From NCBI RefSeq assembly GCF_027579695.1, contig NC_083587.1, positions 5,954,001 through 6,018,000 on the forward strand: a stretch of DNA of 64,000 nt, given 5' to 3'. Numbering within the stretch: position 1 is the stretch's first letter; every line of letters begins with the position of its first letter. The DNA comes from Neoarius graeffei. Its lineage: Eukaryota > Chordata > Actinopteri > Siluriformes > Ariidae. Of the stretch, positions 49,128-61,444 are shown piece by piece. A model generated the notes under the pieces. The model was not told the DNA's origin. It saw nothing but the letters and a program-made list of their open reading frames with translations, and made no database searches. A program made the position numbers and the translations under genes.

Positions 49128-50435
49128 ACTGTACTCCCACCCACCCCACCAACACAATAATTAAATTTGCGAATGACACCACCTAGGTGGGGCTCATAAT
49201 TGGAGGGGACGAGTCGGCCTACAGGGACAAGGTGCAACAGCTGGCAGAGTAGTGTGCCAAAAACAACCTGGCTCTCAACACCAAGAAAAGAAAGGAGGTG
49301 GTCATGGACTTCAGGAGGCACAAAGCTGACCCCACTCCCCTCTACATCAATGGAGACTGCATGGAGATGGTCCGCACCTTTAAATTGAGGACCTCTCCCG
49401 GTTGAGGACCTCGCCTGGTCAGCTAACACAACAGCCATGGTGGGGAAGGCCCAACAGCGAGTCCACTTCCTGAGAGTCCTCAGAAGGAACAGACTGGAGG
49501 AGAGGCCATTGGTGACCTTCTACCACTCCACCATCGAGAGTGTGCTGGCTTTCTCCATCACGGTGTGGTATGCTGGCTGCACACAGGCTGACAAGAAAAA
49601 GCTGCAGAGGGTGATAAGGTCAACTGAGGCTGCAGAGGGTGATAAGGTCAACTACCCTCCCTAGATGACATCGCTAACTCTTGATGCCTCTCCAGAACCA
49701 GGAAGATCATTCACGACCACCTCCATCCCGGACACCACCTGCTCAGCCTGCTGCCCTCTGGAACGAGGTACAGGAGCATAAAGAGTAGAACAAACAGCCT
49801 GAAAAACAGCTTCTTTCCATGGGCTGTGAGGACACTTAATACACACATGGGTTGCTAAAATGTTCTATGCTATTTTTATGAAGTGCAATAACTTGACTAC
49901 CGTGATCTTATTTATTTGTTCCATTTTCATGACATGACCAATATTTTGTTTTTGTGTGTTCTTGTTTTTATGTTATGTATTTTTATATGTTCTCGCTTTT
50001 ATGTATGTTTTTATGTGTTTTTAATACAACTTCAGTTGTGGCAAGTCAATTTCATTGTATGGGTGATTGTGCAATGACAATAAAGGGTATCTTATCTTAT
50101 CATACCCAGCAGAATGGAGAACAAACTGCTGGACCTGGGCGTGGATCAGCACATGTGCAGCTGGATCAGAGACTTTTTAACCAACCGTTCTCAGGTTGTC
50201 AGGATGGGGACTTATCACTCCTCCTCTCTGACAATCAATACTGGGGCCCTGCAAGGGTGCATACTAAGTCCTCTCCTGTTTTCCCTTTATACACATGACT
50301 GCATACCAAACTATAGCACAAATACCATTATTAAATTTGCAGATGACACTACTGTAGTTGGTCTGATACACAATGGTGTTGAATCTGCATACAGGGACAA
50401 GGTCCGCAGACTAACAGAGTGGTGCTCCATGAACA

Positions 50436-50482
50436 ACCTAGAATAGAATAGAATAGAATAGAATAGAATAGAATAGAATAGA
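50436..50482. repeat. (GAATA)n microsatellite, tail of the minus-strand LINE
   Basis: About nine GAATA units. On the minus strand they follow AATGACAATAAAGGGCATT, so they form the 3' tail of the LINE at 50447-52895. Confidence 0.88.
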
Positions 50483-52895
50483 ATGCCCTTTATTGTCATT
50501 TTACAATCAATTGTATAACGAGATTAGAAGCTTCTCCCTTTCCAGTGCAAAAAAAAAAACCCTTAAATCCTCACACAAACATTACAAAAATTGAAATATG
50601 TATAAAAAAGTGTCTTATATCCAAGTATGAATATGGATGGCTATGTACAGAATAAATAATAAATTATTTGTATTGCACAGAATGTAAAAGCAGCAGTGAC
50701 AGATGTTTTGCATAATGTCAAAATTATATTTGTTTTCTCTTAGAGTTCAATATGGTGATGGCTCTTGGGAAGAAGCTGTTTTTCATTCTAGTAGTCCTTG
50801 TTTTAATACATCTGTAGCGCCTCCCAGAAGGAAACAGCTCAAAGCTGGGAGGCAGGATGTGAATTGTTCTTAATGATGCTCCGAGCTCTGCTGATGCACC
50901 GGGTGGTGTACACGTCTGTCAGGGAGGGGAGAGGGCAGCCAACAATCCTCTGCACTGCTGCGACTGTCCTCTGAAGCCTCCCTCTGTCTGCAGCAGTGCA
51001 GCTCCCGTACCAGGTGGACAAGCAGTACGTCAGCAGGCTTTCAATGGAGGAACAGTAGAAGGCCAGCAGCAGCTTCTGGTCTTCAGGAAGATTGTTCTTC
51101 CTGAGGACTCTCAGGAAGTGTAGATGCTGCTGAGCCTTCTTTATAACAGCTGAGATATTGATTGTCCAGGAGAGGTCGTCAGAGATCTGGACTCCCAGGA
51201 ATCTGAAATCATAAACCCTCTCCACACACTCGCCGTTGATGTAGTGGGGGAGGTGGTCACTTTTCTTCCTCCTGAAGTCCACAATGATCTCCTTTGTCTT
51301 TGTAGTGTTTAGAGCCAGGTTGTTTACTGAGCACCAGGTTGCGGGCCTCTGAACCTCCTCCCTGTAGGCTGTCTTGTCTCCATCTGAGATCAGCCCAACC
51401 ACTGTGGTGTCATCAACAAATTTGACGATCATGTTGTCGCCATGAACTGGACTACAGTCATAGGTGTAGAGACAGTACAGGAGGGGACTCAGCACGCAGC
51501 CCTGTGGTGAACTGGTGCTCAGTGTACGTGTGGAGGAAAGGTGGGGGCCCAAGTCTCACAGTCTGGGGCCTGTTGGTCAAGAAGTCCTTAATCCAGGTGC
51601 ACATGAGAGGGGGGAGGCCTAAAATGTCCAGCTTTGTGATCAGAATGTCCGGGATGATCGTATTAAATGCCGAGCTGTAGTCTACGAAGAGCATTCTTGC
51701 ATAGCTCTGCTGCTGTTCCAGATGGCTCAACACAGCGTGCAGAGCTATGGCGATGGCATCCTCTGTAGATCTGTTCGCCCGGTATGCAAACTGGTGGGGG
51801 TCGAGTGAGGGGGGGAGACAGTCTTTGATGTGCTGAAGGACCTGTCTCTCAAAGCACTTCATAATTACCAGGGTGAGGGCAACAGGGTGGTCATCATTGA
51901 GGCTGGTTATGGGTGACTCTTTAGGGATGGGAATTATTATGGCTGACTTCAGGCAGGTAGGCATGACTGCTTGAGCCAAAGAGAGGTTGAAGATCCTGCA
52001 GAGGATGTAGGACAGCTGGTGGGCACATGCTATGAGCACCTTGCCAGGTACTCTGTCCGGACCGGCAGCCTTCCTGGGGTTCACTGCCTGGAGCACACGC
52101 CTCACCTCCTGCTCTTCTAGTGGAGGGGTGCTGGGATCTGATGGGGTGGGGGCAGGGCTAGAGCAAGTGAGTGTCACTGCAGAGATTTGAAGTGAACAAA
52201 GAAGCAATTGAGCTCCTCTGCCAGTGACTTACTCGGGACTCCTGATGTCACATCACCGCCTCTGAAGTTGGTGATGTTCTGTATGCCCTGCCACACCTCT
52301 CGTGGTCTGTTGCTGGCGAGGTGGGACTATCTTCCTTTTATAGTCTGCTTTGGCTTTTTTAATCCCTTTCTTCAGGTCAACTCGAGTCGTGCTGTAAAAG
52401 ACTCTGTCGCCTGACCTGAAAGCAGTGTTGCGGGCCTTGAGGAGTGAGCGAACCTGGCTGGTCATCCAGGGTTTCTGATTTGGAAAAACCCAGATGGTTT
52501 TGTCCACAGATACAGTTCCCATACAGAACTTGATGTAGTCCAAAACTGTCTCTGTGAACATTTCCAGGTCCTGATGTTCAAATAGGTCCCAGTCACTGTG
52601 TTGAAAGCAGTCCTGGAGTTCGCTGAGTGCATTCTCAGGCCAAGTTGTTACAGTCTTTGTGGTGGGCCTGAATCTGAATTGGGGGGGGATGCAGGGATGA
52701 GCGTATGCAGGGATGAGCAGCAAGGAAAGATGGTCTGACTGTCCAAGGTGGGGGAGGGGCATGGCTCTGTAACCGTGTTTGATGTTGGAGTACACGTGAT
52801 CAAGAGTCCTTTCCCCTCTTGTTGGACACTTCATGTGCTGGTGAAACTTTGGGAGTACAGTCTTAAGATTGGTCTTATTAAAGTCTCCAGCTATA
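50447..52895 (-). mobile_element. 5'-truncated L2-like LINE inserted into another L2 LINE
   Basis: On the minus strand it starts in the endonuclease (IIAGDFNKTNLKTVLP at about 52890, then HLGQSDHLSLLLIPAY). It continues through the linker (FPNQKPWMTSQVRSLLKARN), RT (AVNPRKAAGPDRVPGKVLIA, FVDYSSAFNTIIPDI at about 51690, a frameshift at about 51500, [31 protein letters not shown]) and a C-terminal part ([20 protein letters not shown]). It has far fewer lesions than its host and so is younger. It ends in (TATTC)n. Confidence 0.87.
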
Positions 52896-53754
52896 ATGTG
52901 GCACTCAACATCTCCAAAAACAAGGAGATGATCATTGATTTCAGGAGACAATGTGAAGGCCCTGTTCCCCTATACATTAGGGGTGATGCAGTTCAGTGTA
53001 TGTCCTCATATAAATTTCTGGGCGCATGCATCACAAGGCCTCACATGGTCTACAAATATGACTGCCCTGGCGAAGAAAGCACAGCAGCGTCTGTATTTCC
53101 TTCGGACATTGAAAACACTGGACATATCACATCAACTGCTTCTTTCATTCTATCGCTGTTCTATTGAAAACATTCTCACCTATGGGATGCTGGTGTGGTT
53201 TGTGAGCTGCACAGCAGCTGACAAGAAGGCCCTGCAGAGAGTAATCACAGCAGCACAGAAAATCATTGGAACTCCGTTACAAACACTACAGGACATGGTG
53301 CTTCCGCCGCGCAACCAACATCATTAGAGACTTATCACACCCTGATTACCATCTTTCCATTCTGTTGCCCTCCTCTGGGAGGTGCTTCACGTCCTTAAAA
53401 ACTCACACCTCCAAACTTAGGAACAGTTTTTATCCAAGTGCTCTTAGAGAACTAAACTCTAAGAACTGATCTTTTGGGGTGTGCAATATGTCTTTGGATG
53501 TGCAATATGATTAGTCCTGTGAAATATGCACTTTATTTACTGTTCTTGTGATTGTCCCCCATTTATGGCTTTTACCTCACCTTTTATTGTCTTATGGTGT
53601 TTTATTACTATTACTACTACTAATAATAATAATAATCTTTGTTTTTATGTCTGTTTTTTATGACCCATTTATGTTTTTATGTCTTTTTATATGATCCACT
53701 AGAGAAATAGAATTTCGTTGTACATTGTGCAATGACAATAAAAAGGATATTAAA

Positions 53755-54566
53755 TAAACTTGCTTTAGGGTCTTGCTCATAAAGTTGGGGCCTTGGTCTG
53801 TTAGCACCTCATTGGGTATACCAACTCTAGAGAAGACCTGGAGCATGGCAGTGGCTAAATGTCTGGCTGTGATTTCTCTAAAAGGAAAGGCTTCAGGGTA
53901 TCTTGTAGCATAGTTGCAAATGACCAAGACAAACCTATTTCTTGATCTACTCCTCTCCAAAGGTCCAACTATGTCCACCCTAATTCTCTCAAATGGAGTG
54001 TATACGGGGTGTATAGGGGAATCAAATGGGCATGATTAAAACATTTACCACCTGACAGCTGACACTGAGGACAGGACTTACAGAAACTCTTCACATCTTC
54101 ATAAAGTCCTGGCCAATAAAACCGCTTACTGAATCTTTGCAAAGACTTCATGTGAGTCAAGTGACCTGCCCATGGTACAGTGTGACCAAGCTCATGCACT
54201 TCCTTCCTGCACTTCTGTGGGACCATAAGCTGCAAACCTCTTCACTCTGTCTATACAGAAGGCTATTCTGCAGTAAGTACACCTCCTTTTCCAGTGCAGG
54301 AGCAAAGACTGTACCCTCACATGTCTTCTTAAAACATGGGTCTAATGTGATGTCTGAACACTGTTCCTCAGCAAGGTCACTCAAAACATCAAATCAGCTT
54401 CAGTTAAAGGTCCAACATCAGACTCTGGCTGAATGTCTGTCTGTTTTACAATCTCCCCAATAGTCCTTCTGTGCCTCTCACACCTCTCATCCCTTGTCTG
54501 AGAGGGCTCGGCTGGAACATCTTCCCCACAATAAGGCACATAGCACACCAGGTATATACTGTACAA
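53755..54566 (-). pseudogene. Ty3/gypsy integrase remnant
   Basis: On the minus strand: linker with LEKEVYLLQNSLLYRQSEEV (about 54290), integrase HHCC region with GHTVPWAGHLTHMKSLQRFS and FYWPGLYEDVKSFCKSCPQC (54190-54060), then the catalytic core start MDIVGPLERSRSRNRFVLV and EVLTDQGPNFMSKTLKQV (53978-53760). The last Asp...Glu part is missing, because the sequence ends at the LINE tail near 53755. A frameshift separates the zinc region and the core. Confidence 0.8.
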
Positions 54567-55364
54567 ATCTAATCAATCCTCACTGAACTGATGTTCAAAT
54601 TATATTTTGTTTGCATGTGTGAATTAATGTAAATGAAATCGATTGTGTAAAATGTCATATCAACTGCATACCCCAGCATCAAATCAACTCGCATTGTGGT
54701 AAATTTTGTGGTATCAAAAATCATTGGCCTGTTGGTGTGGTAACAAGTTTTATATTAACTTCAGCATTAATTATAGTTAACAGTATCTGTTCAAATCCTC
54801 TAGTGTCATGCTTCTCTGTTTATCCTCAATGTTTAGAAAAGAAAGGTGTTGTAAGGTGTGAATGGATAAGTTCTTTTTTTGTGTGTGTGCGGGGTTGTGT
54901 GAAGCTACCATGTTGCCGTGGATGCAGCAGAGTCAAGGAAAACTTGGTACAGTTTTTCTCAGCTGCATTTGGGAAAACAGACTATTATGTTGATGGAAAC
55001 TATGATGATGAATAATATCTTGTGTAATAGAGGAAGCTGACCATGCTTAGAAGTAGTTATGGGAGGACCTATGTTAATGACTACCTGGGCTTGTGATTTT
55101 ATGTGATTCTTCATGAATAATTACTTTAAAATTATACAATAAATAAATATTTGCTTGAGCATTATTTCAGATGTTACTAGTATTTCTATTACTAACAGGT
55201 GAATTTCCACCACACTGGCTAAAAGAATCGATGTAGGAACTTGTGATTTAAACCCCTACTCCACATATCTTTGGCAAGAAGAAATTGATATTAACTGGCG
55301 CTACCTTCACCTAGTTGTTACTTACAAATATACAGTTTTTATAATAAATTTGTGAGAAACTCAC
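54567..55364. other. Intron 2 segment next to the first SET exon
   Basis: No gene or repeat was recognised. The small open frame at 54737-55015 has no recognisable domain. Confidence 0.4.
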
Positions 55365-55636
55365 AACCCAGGAGTCTCCACTTTTCCTGGCTTCCTCTTG
55401 GTTTACCAGCTCTCCCTGGTAGGGTCCAAAGTGTGCACCTACTGGAATCGTCTCCCCCTTATTAAACACTCCCGGGCCTGCATCAGGAATACTGGACTTC
55501 TTGATTTCTAGCCCAGGAGGAAGTGTTTGTCTGGCTCGGTCAGAGACTCCCATGGGAACAGGAGTATCTGAGATGAAGAGGGGCAGTCCATGAACCTCAC
55601 ATTTGTTGAAGAAGAAGGATTTGCAAACTTCACAGT
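55365..55636 (-). CDS. prdm9: PRDM9-like exon: zinc knuckle and N-terminal half of PR/SET domain
   Basis: On the minus strand the acceptor is TTCTCTACGCCCAG and the donor GTGAGT. The exon encodes the pre-SET zinc knuckle (CEVCKSFFFNKCEVHG: Cys-x2-Cys, then Cys-x2-His), then the SET start (RQTLPPGLEIKKSSIPDAGP, GVFNKGETIPVGAHFGPYQG, ELVNQEEARKSGDSWVV). The Tyr of HFGPYQG corresponds to Tyr276 of mammalian PRDM9. It enters with two bases (AC) of a split codon, which the T of exon 61691-61862 completes as Tyr, giving the LYCE motif found in PRDM9. It leaves in phase 0. The order and spacing of motifs match PRDM9 closely. Confidence 0.92.
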
Positions 55637-57176
55637 CTGGGCGTAGAGAAAACACAATAGGAAGAAATGAGGCCTAAATGTATGTACAGTGTGTGTGTGT
55701 GTCTAAGACCATATACAGTACATTAGTATGGTACAAAGATTATCTGAAGAAAGCTTGCCAGTAAGGTTCATTGAGCATCTGGTTGAGACTAGAGTTGTCC
55801 ATCAGGATTGAGATCTCACAGGACATGAGGTACAGGAGTATAAATTTTTTACTTCCTTGTGGGAGTAAACAAGTGGTCAGATATCAGTCTTGCAGGGCAA
55901 AATAAAACAATGTTCATTAACATGAGTGTGGCACTGTGTGATATATTTATGGCATCCTTAGGACCTGCCTGGTCAGAGTCATGGTTGTTTTAAATTTGGC
56001 TACTTGTTTCCTTATCTTCTGGGAAACAGAATTTCCCAAATTTGTCAGGAAATTACATGCAGGTACAAACAAAAATAACTATGCACAGAATTAAAAAAAT
56101 AAGTAAAATGTCTCATGCACATCTTTATTTGAGCTTGCTGACAATTCTGCCATTTCTAGATCTAGGCATTTTTTCCAATGCCATACATTTGGATTCATAT
56201 TTAATTACAAAAAAAAATCATATCTAGTGGCAATTTAAACATAACCAATTTGTTTAAGAAGAAGCCAGTGGACCCAGAGGAAACCCATGCAGACAGGGGG
56301 AAAACTTGCAAAACTTCACACAGACAGCAACCCAAGCTCAGAATCGAATCCAGAACCTGTGATGCCCCTAAATCCGTATACAGATATTTGGACACCTGTC
56401 CATCACATCCCTATGTGCTTATTGAACATCCCATTCCAGAGGAATACTAAAGGGGCATTCTCTCTTTCCTGTATTAATCACAGCCAATTGGGGTCTTCTG
56501 CGAGCTCATGCATGTGGAGAAGAGAGCACATAGCACTTTCCTCTGGGTGTGTTTTGCTACCCTTTGATGGAGCATGAGCTGCATTTGTAAAAGAGGAGGT
56601 TGATGGCTTCACATGTCTGGGAGGAAGCATGTGTTAACCTTCACTCACATGGTTAGAGAGACCTGGCTGGTGGGTGGGTACTAGCAGGTATCAACATTGG
56701 GGAGAAAATGGGTGGGAAAAAAACCTATAATCTTCTAATGTGGTGAAGACATTAGGACAGGTTTATTTAACATTTACTAAAGGAGACCCAGATATCAGTC
56801 AGTAAGTATCCCATGATAGGGGAGTCTTCAGGACAGAGGAGTTTGTGCTTTCTGGTTTCCTCAGTCACACAAGAACTTGCATTTTTTTTTGTCTCAGTAC
56901 AAAACACAGGAGTGGCTGGAGAGAATGACAGACATTCTGTAATATTAAATGTAAGCAGAAACAAATAAAACATGCAACGTGTCATTCATTAATAAATTAA
57001 AATTTTAATTGTTGGCAAATCACTGTGGTATGAAGGGAATAATACACTTTGGGCTGTTCTGTTATATGAAAATAAAAATCACCCGCCATAGATTTTTATA
57101 TAACAGCATGACCCATGGTGTGATATTCCACACTTTTTTGGTTCAGGTTAACATCATCTCTTCATAATGACAAATG
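55637..57176. other. Intron 1 segment with degraded SINE and dispersed repeat
   Basis: Positions 56265-56365 (minus) retain the SINE body and a decayed tRNA head. Positions 56450-56720 resemble the repeat seen at 21890-22350. An open frame at 56780-56950 (minus) is discussed under rejected items. No gene is supported. Confidence 0.4.
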
Positions 57177-57187
57177 TATTTTAAGGA

Positions 57188-60100
57188 CCCCTCCTAGAAC
57201 TGCCACCTTATTGTGGTGGAGGGGTTTGTGTGCTTGAATGATCCTAGGAGCTATGTTGTTGGGGGCATTATGCCCCTGTCAGGGTTTCCCAAGGCAGACA
57301 GGTCCTAGGTGACAGGCCAGACCAAGAGCAGTTCACCAAAACCCTTATGGAGAAACCATCAAGGACTGTGACGTCGCCCGGTATGGCGCAGCCGGGGCCC
57401 CACCCTGGAGCCAGGCCTGGGGTTGGGGCTCATATGCAAGCGCTTGGTGGCCGGGCCTTTGCCCATGGGGCCCAGCCCAAAGAGGTGACGTGGGTTCACC
57501 ACCCACAGAAGTAGCAGTAGGGGACTGGTGCAGTGTGGATTGGGTGGCAGTCGAAGGCAGGGGCCTCGATGACCTGATCCCCGGACACAGCGGCTAGCTG
57601 TTGGGACATGGAATGTCACTTTGCTGGGGGGGAAAGAGCCTGAGCTTGTGCGGGAGGTTGAGAGGTACCGGCTAGAGATAGTCGGGCTCACCTCCACGCA
57701 CAGCTTGGGCTCTGGAACCCAGCTCCTCGAGAGGGGCTGGACTCTCCACTTCTCTGGAGTCGCTCATGGTGAGCGGCGGCAGGCTGGTGTGGGCTTGCTT
57801 ATAGCTCCCCAGCTCAGCCACCATGTGTTGGAGTTTACCCCAGTGAACGAGAGGGTCGCCTCTCTGCGCCTTCGGATTGGGGAGAGGGCTCTTGCTGTTG
57901 TTTGTGCCTACGGGCCGAATAGCAATATAGAGTATCCGGCCTTCTTGGAGTCCCTGGGAGAGGTACTGAGGGGTGCTCAGACTGGGGACTCCATTGTGTT
58001 ACTGGGGGACTTCAATGCTCACGTGGGCGACGACAGTGACACCTGGAGGGGCGTGGTTGGGAGGAACGGACTCCCCGATCTGAACCCGAGTGGTGTTTTG
58101 TTATTGGACTTCTGTGCTAGTCATGGTTTGTCCATAACAAACACCATGTTCGAGCATAGGAGTGTCCATAAGTGCACGTGGCACCAGGACACCTTAGGTC
58201 GGAGGTCGATGATAGACTTTGTTGTCGTTTCATCTGATCTCCGGCCCTATGTCTTGGACACTCGGGTGAAGAGAGGGGCTGAGCTGTCAACTAATCACCA
58301 TCTGGTGGTGAGTTGGATCCGCTGGCGGAGGAGGAAGCTGGACAGACCTGGCAGGCCCAACCATATGGTGAGGGTCTGCTGGGAACATCTGGCCGAGCAC
58401 TCTGTTGGGGAGGTCTTTAACTCCCACCTCCGGGAGAGCTTTTCCCAGCTTCCGAGGGAGGCGGGGGACATTGAGTCTGAGTGGACCATGTTCTCTACCT
58501 CCATTGTGGACGCAGCTGTTCGGAGCTGTGGCCGCAAGGTCTCCGGTGCCTGTCATGGCGGCAATCCCCGAACCCGGTGGTGGACACCAGAAGTAAGGGA
58601 TGCCATCAAGCTGAAGGAGTCCTATCGGGCCATGTTGACCTCCGGGACCCCCTGAGGCAGCTGACGGGTATCGGCAGGCCAGGCGTGCTGCAGCTCGGGC
58701 AGTTGCGGAGGCAAAAACTCGGAACTGGGAGGAGTTTGGGGAAGCCATGGAGAAGGACTATCGGTCGGCCTCGAAGAAATTCTGGCAAACTGTCCGGCGC
58801 CTCAGGAGGGGGAAGCAGTACTCTGCCAACACTGTTTACAGTGCGGGTGGGGAGCTGTTGACCTCGACTGGGGACATTGTCGGGCGGTGGAAGGAATACT
58901 TTGAGGATCTCCTCAATTCCACCGTCATGTCTTCCATTGAGGAGACTGAGGCTGATGACTCAGAGGTGGACTCATCCATTACCCAAGCCAAAGTCACTGA
59001 GGTGGTTTGCAAGCTCCTTGGTGGCAAGGCACTGGGGGTGGATGAGATCCGCCCTGAGTATCTCAAGTCTCTGGATGTTGTGGGGCTGTCTTGGTTGACA
59101 CGCCTCTGCAACATCGCATGGCGGTCGGGGACAGTGCCTCTGGAGTGGCAGACTGGGGTGGTGGTCCCGCTTTTTAAGAAAGGGGACCGGAGTGTGTGCT
59201 CCAATTATAAGGGAATCACACTTCTCAGCCTCCCGGGGAAAGTTTACTCTAGGGTACTGGAGAGGAGAATTCGACCAATAGTCAAACCTCGGATCCAGGA
59301 GGAACAATGCGTTTTTCGTCCTGGTCGCGGAACACTGGACCAGCTCTATACCCTTCATAGGGTGCTCGAGGGTTCATGGGAGTTTGCCCAACCAGTCCAC
59401 ATGTGCTTTGTGGATCTGGAGAAGGCATTCGACCGTGTCCCCCGTGGTATTCTGTGGGGGGTGCTTCGGGAGTATGGGGTTCGGGGCTCTTTGCTAAGGG
59501 CTGTCCAGTCCCTGTACGAATGGAGCAGGAGTCTGGTTCGCATTGCCGGCAGTAAGTCAGACCTGTTCCCAGTGCATGTTGGACTCCGGCAGGGCTGCCC
59601 TTTGTCACCGGTTCTGTTCATAATTTTTATGGACAGAATTTCTAGGCGCAGCCAGGGGCCGGAAGGAATCCTGTTTGGGAACCACAGGATTTCATCTCTG
59701 CTTTTTGCGGATGATGATGTCCTGTTGGCTTCTTCAAACCAGGACCTCCAGCATGCACTGGGGCGGTTTGCAGTCAAGTGTGAAGCGGCTGGGATGAGAA
59801 TCAGCACCTCCAAGTCCGAAACCATGGTTCTCGACCGGAAAAGGGTGGCTTGCCCTCTCCAGGTTGGTGGAGAAGTCCTGCCTCAAGTGGAAGAGTTTAA
59901 GTATCTTGGGATCTTGTTCATGAGTGAGGGAAGGATGGAGCATGAGATCGACAGGCGGATCGGTGCAGCCTCCGCAGTGATGCGGTCGCTTTACCGGTCC
60001 GTCGTGGTGAAGAAGGAGCTGAGCCAAAAGACGAAGCTCTCAATTTACTGGTCGATCTATGTTCCGACTCTCACCTATGGTCATGAGCTTTGAGTAATGA

Positions 60101-60521
60101 CCGAAAGAACAAGATCGCGGATACAAGCGGCCGAAATGAGTTTCCTTCGCAGGGTGGCTGGGCGCTCCCTTAGAGATAGGGTGAGAAGCACAGTCACTCG
60201 GGAGGAGCTCGGAGTAGAGCCGCTGCTCCTCCACATCGAGAGGAACCAGCTGAGGTGGCTTGGGCATCTTTTTCGGATGCCTCCCGGACGCCTCCCTGGG
60301 GAGGTGTTCCAGGCATGTCCCCCTGGGAGGAGGCCCCGGGGAAGACCCAGGACACGCTGGAGGGACTATGTCTCTCGGCTGGCCTGGGAACGCCTCGGTG
60401 TTCTTCCTGAGGAGCTGACCGACGTGTCTGAGGAGAGGGAAGTTTGGGCTTCCATGCTTAGACTGCTGCCTCCGCGACCCGGTCCCGGATAAAGCGGAAG
60501 AAGACGAGACGAGACAAGACA
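57188..60521 (+). mobile_element. Full-length Rex3/RTE-like LINE with 11-bp TSD
   Basis: The 3334-bp element starts CCCCTCCTAGAACTGCCACC and ends in GACGAGACGAGACAAGACA. TATTTTAAGGA flanks it at 57177-57187 and 60522-60532. Length, single ORF with APE endonuclease plus RT, and the (GACGA)-like tail fit the RTE clade, and the C-terminal sequence fits Rex3-like fish elements. Confidence 0.9.
57603..60492 (+). pseudogene. Rex3/RTE-like ORF: endonuclease and reverse transcriptase with few lesions
   Basis: The endonuclease starts at about 57603 ([15 protein letters not shown]) and shows [15 protein letters not shown] (about 58000), [11 protein letters not shown] (about 58200) and [10 protein letters not shown] (about 58290, where SDH would be expected). 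A frameshift lies at about 58655-58690. RT follows from 58747: GKALGVDEIRPEYL, LFKKGDRSVCSNYKGITLLS, motif A CFVDLEKAFDRVPR (about 59407), motif B GLRQGCPLSPVLF, motif C LLFADDDVLL (about 59700). TGA at 60091-60093 replaces Trp. The C-terminal part (NQLRWLGHLFRMPPGRLPGE) ends at 60492. Only about two disabling changes are seen, so the insertion is recent. Confidence 0.88.
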
Positions 60522-60543
60522 TATTTTAAGGAAATTAAAATAA

Positions 60544-60544
<1 letters not shown>

Positions 60545-60608
<64 letters not shown>
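60545..60608. repeat. (AT)n microsatellite
   Basis: About 58 bp of AT between the Rex3-like LINE and the next element. It hides the target duplication of the latter. Confidence 0.9.
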
Positions 60609-60611
<3 letters not shown>

Positions 60612-61444
60612 GGCTGTCAAAGTTAACACGTTATTAGTGCGTTAATGCAATTTAATTTGATTGCGATTTTAAAAAATGACAGCGTTATCGCAGGGTATTT
60701 AAACAACAGTGAATTGGGCTCATCTTGGTAAGGAACAATGCAGATTTTCGCGGGTGACTAGCATGCAAAATAAAGCTAGTTATAACATTAACTTTGTGGT
60801 AAAACGTAGCTCTACGACTTGTCAAATAAACCAGCAACATGGTCAGTTAAATTATAGTCTGCATATGCGATGCAGTGCGAGTTCCATTTACTTTCACTTT
60901 ACCGGGTGAAATGTGTTGATATCTGATGGGCTACAATCGGGAATGCACACATTCCCTTATCTCCACCTGTAGATTGTAGGTAGCCTAGCGATTTCCAAAT
61001 AGCCTACTACTTCACTTGAATGAACTTGCAGGAGTCAAACTACTTCCTCTTTGCTCTTTGAAATGTACCTTGCAGCTATTACAGTTGAGAAAAAAATATA
61101 TAGTCTGTTATTTCTCCAAATCGTATTTTGCACATAGCCTATGCCCAACAGATGTCTGCTAGGCTACATTGGAAAGAATATGCTGCATGCCTAGATCTAA
61201 TATCAAAACCCGAATGCCAAATATTTGTGAATTAAGCCTATATATTGTCTGTCATAGAGAAGATGAGCCTTATAATTGACATGGAGCATCAGAGCATATA
61301 TTCAAATGTTTGCTCTGATGTAGAAATGTATTTGAGTACAATTTAAACAGATGTTTAAAGATTTTTTTTGCAATTAATCACGATTAACTACATAATTTTA
61401 TGAGATTAATCACGATTAAAAATTTTAATCGTTTGACAGCCCTA
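60609..61444. mobile_element. Non-autonomous hAT-like element (836 bp)
   Basis: Inverted ends TAGGGCTGTCAAAGTTAA and the complement TAGGGCTGTCAAACGATT. The flanks ATATATAT and ATATAAAA could be an eroded 8-bp duplication. Subterminal TTAATCACGATTAA-like motifs repeat at 61370-61430. No transposase. It lies in intron 1 of the PRDM9-like gene. Confidence 0.75.

Larger units (their letters stand above)
44236..50098 (+). mobile_element. L2-like LINE, family C, split by a gypsy element
   Basis: The 5' region starts near 44245 (GCGAGATGGCGGCACGCACA). Endonuclease pieces lie at 44600-45240 (LIITETWLHQ, VYIPPNANVSIAL, a lost SDH region). RT pieces run 45430-46473 ([49 protein letters not shown]). 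A gypsy element occupies 46474-49127. The LINE resumes at 49128 with TPTHPTNTIIKFANDT-type sequence (in another frame), KKKLQRVI and the 3' end AATAAAGGGTATCTTATC (about 50098). Many stops and frameshifts. Confidence 0.85.
50099..53750 (+). mobile_element. L2-like LINE, family D fragment, split by a minus-strand LINE
   Basis: The first piece, 50099-50446, encodes RT motifs ([52 protein letters not shown]) and stops at CSMNNL. The second piece, 52896-53470, resumes with NISKNKEMIIDFRRQCEGP, frameshifts near 53060, and ends with RATNIIRDLSHPDYHL and LRNSFYPSALRELNSKN. The 3' end AATGACAATAAAAAGGATAT is at about 53745. The two pieces were contiguous before insertion of 50447-52895. Confidence 0.82.

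Noticed and set aside
54737-55015. 92-codon Cys-rich frame next to the SET exon, considered as a host exon
   Set aside because: It lies on the plus strand, opposite to the gene, with no recognised motif and no splice context.
56767-56985. Open frame on the minus strand (ATPVFCTETKKNASSCVTEE) preceded by a CTCTCCAG acceptor, a possible extra PRDM9 exon
   Set aside because: No convincing donor was found at a matching phase, and joining 61691 directly to 55636 already restores the conserved LYCE motif. It could be an alternative exon, but the sequence does not support it.
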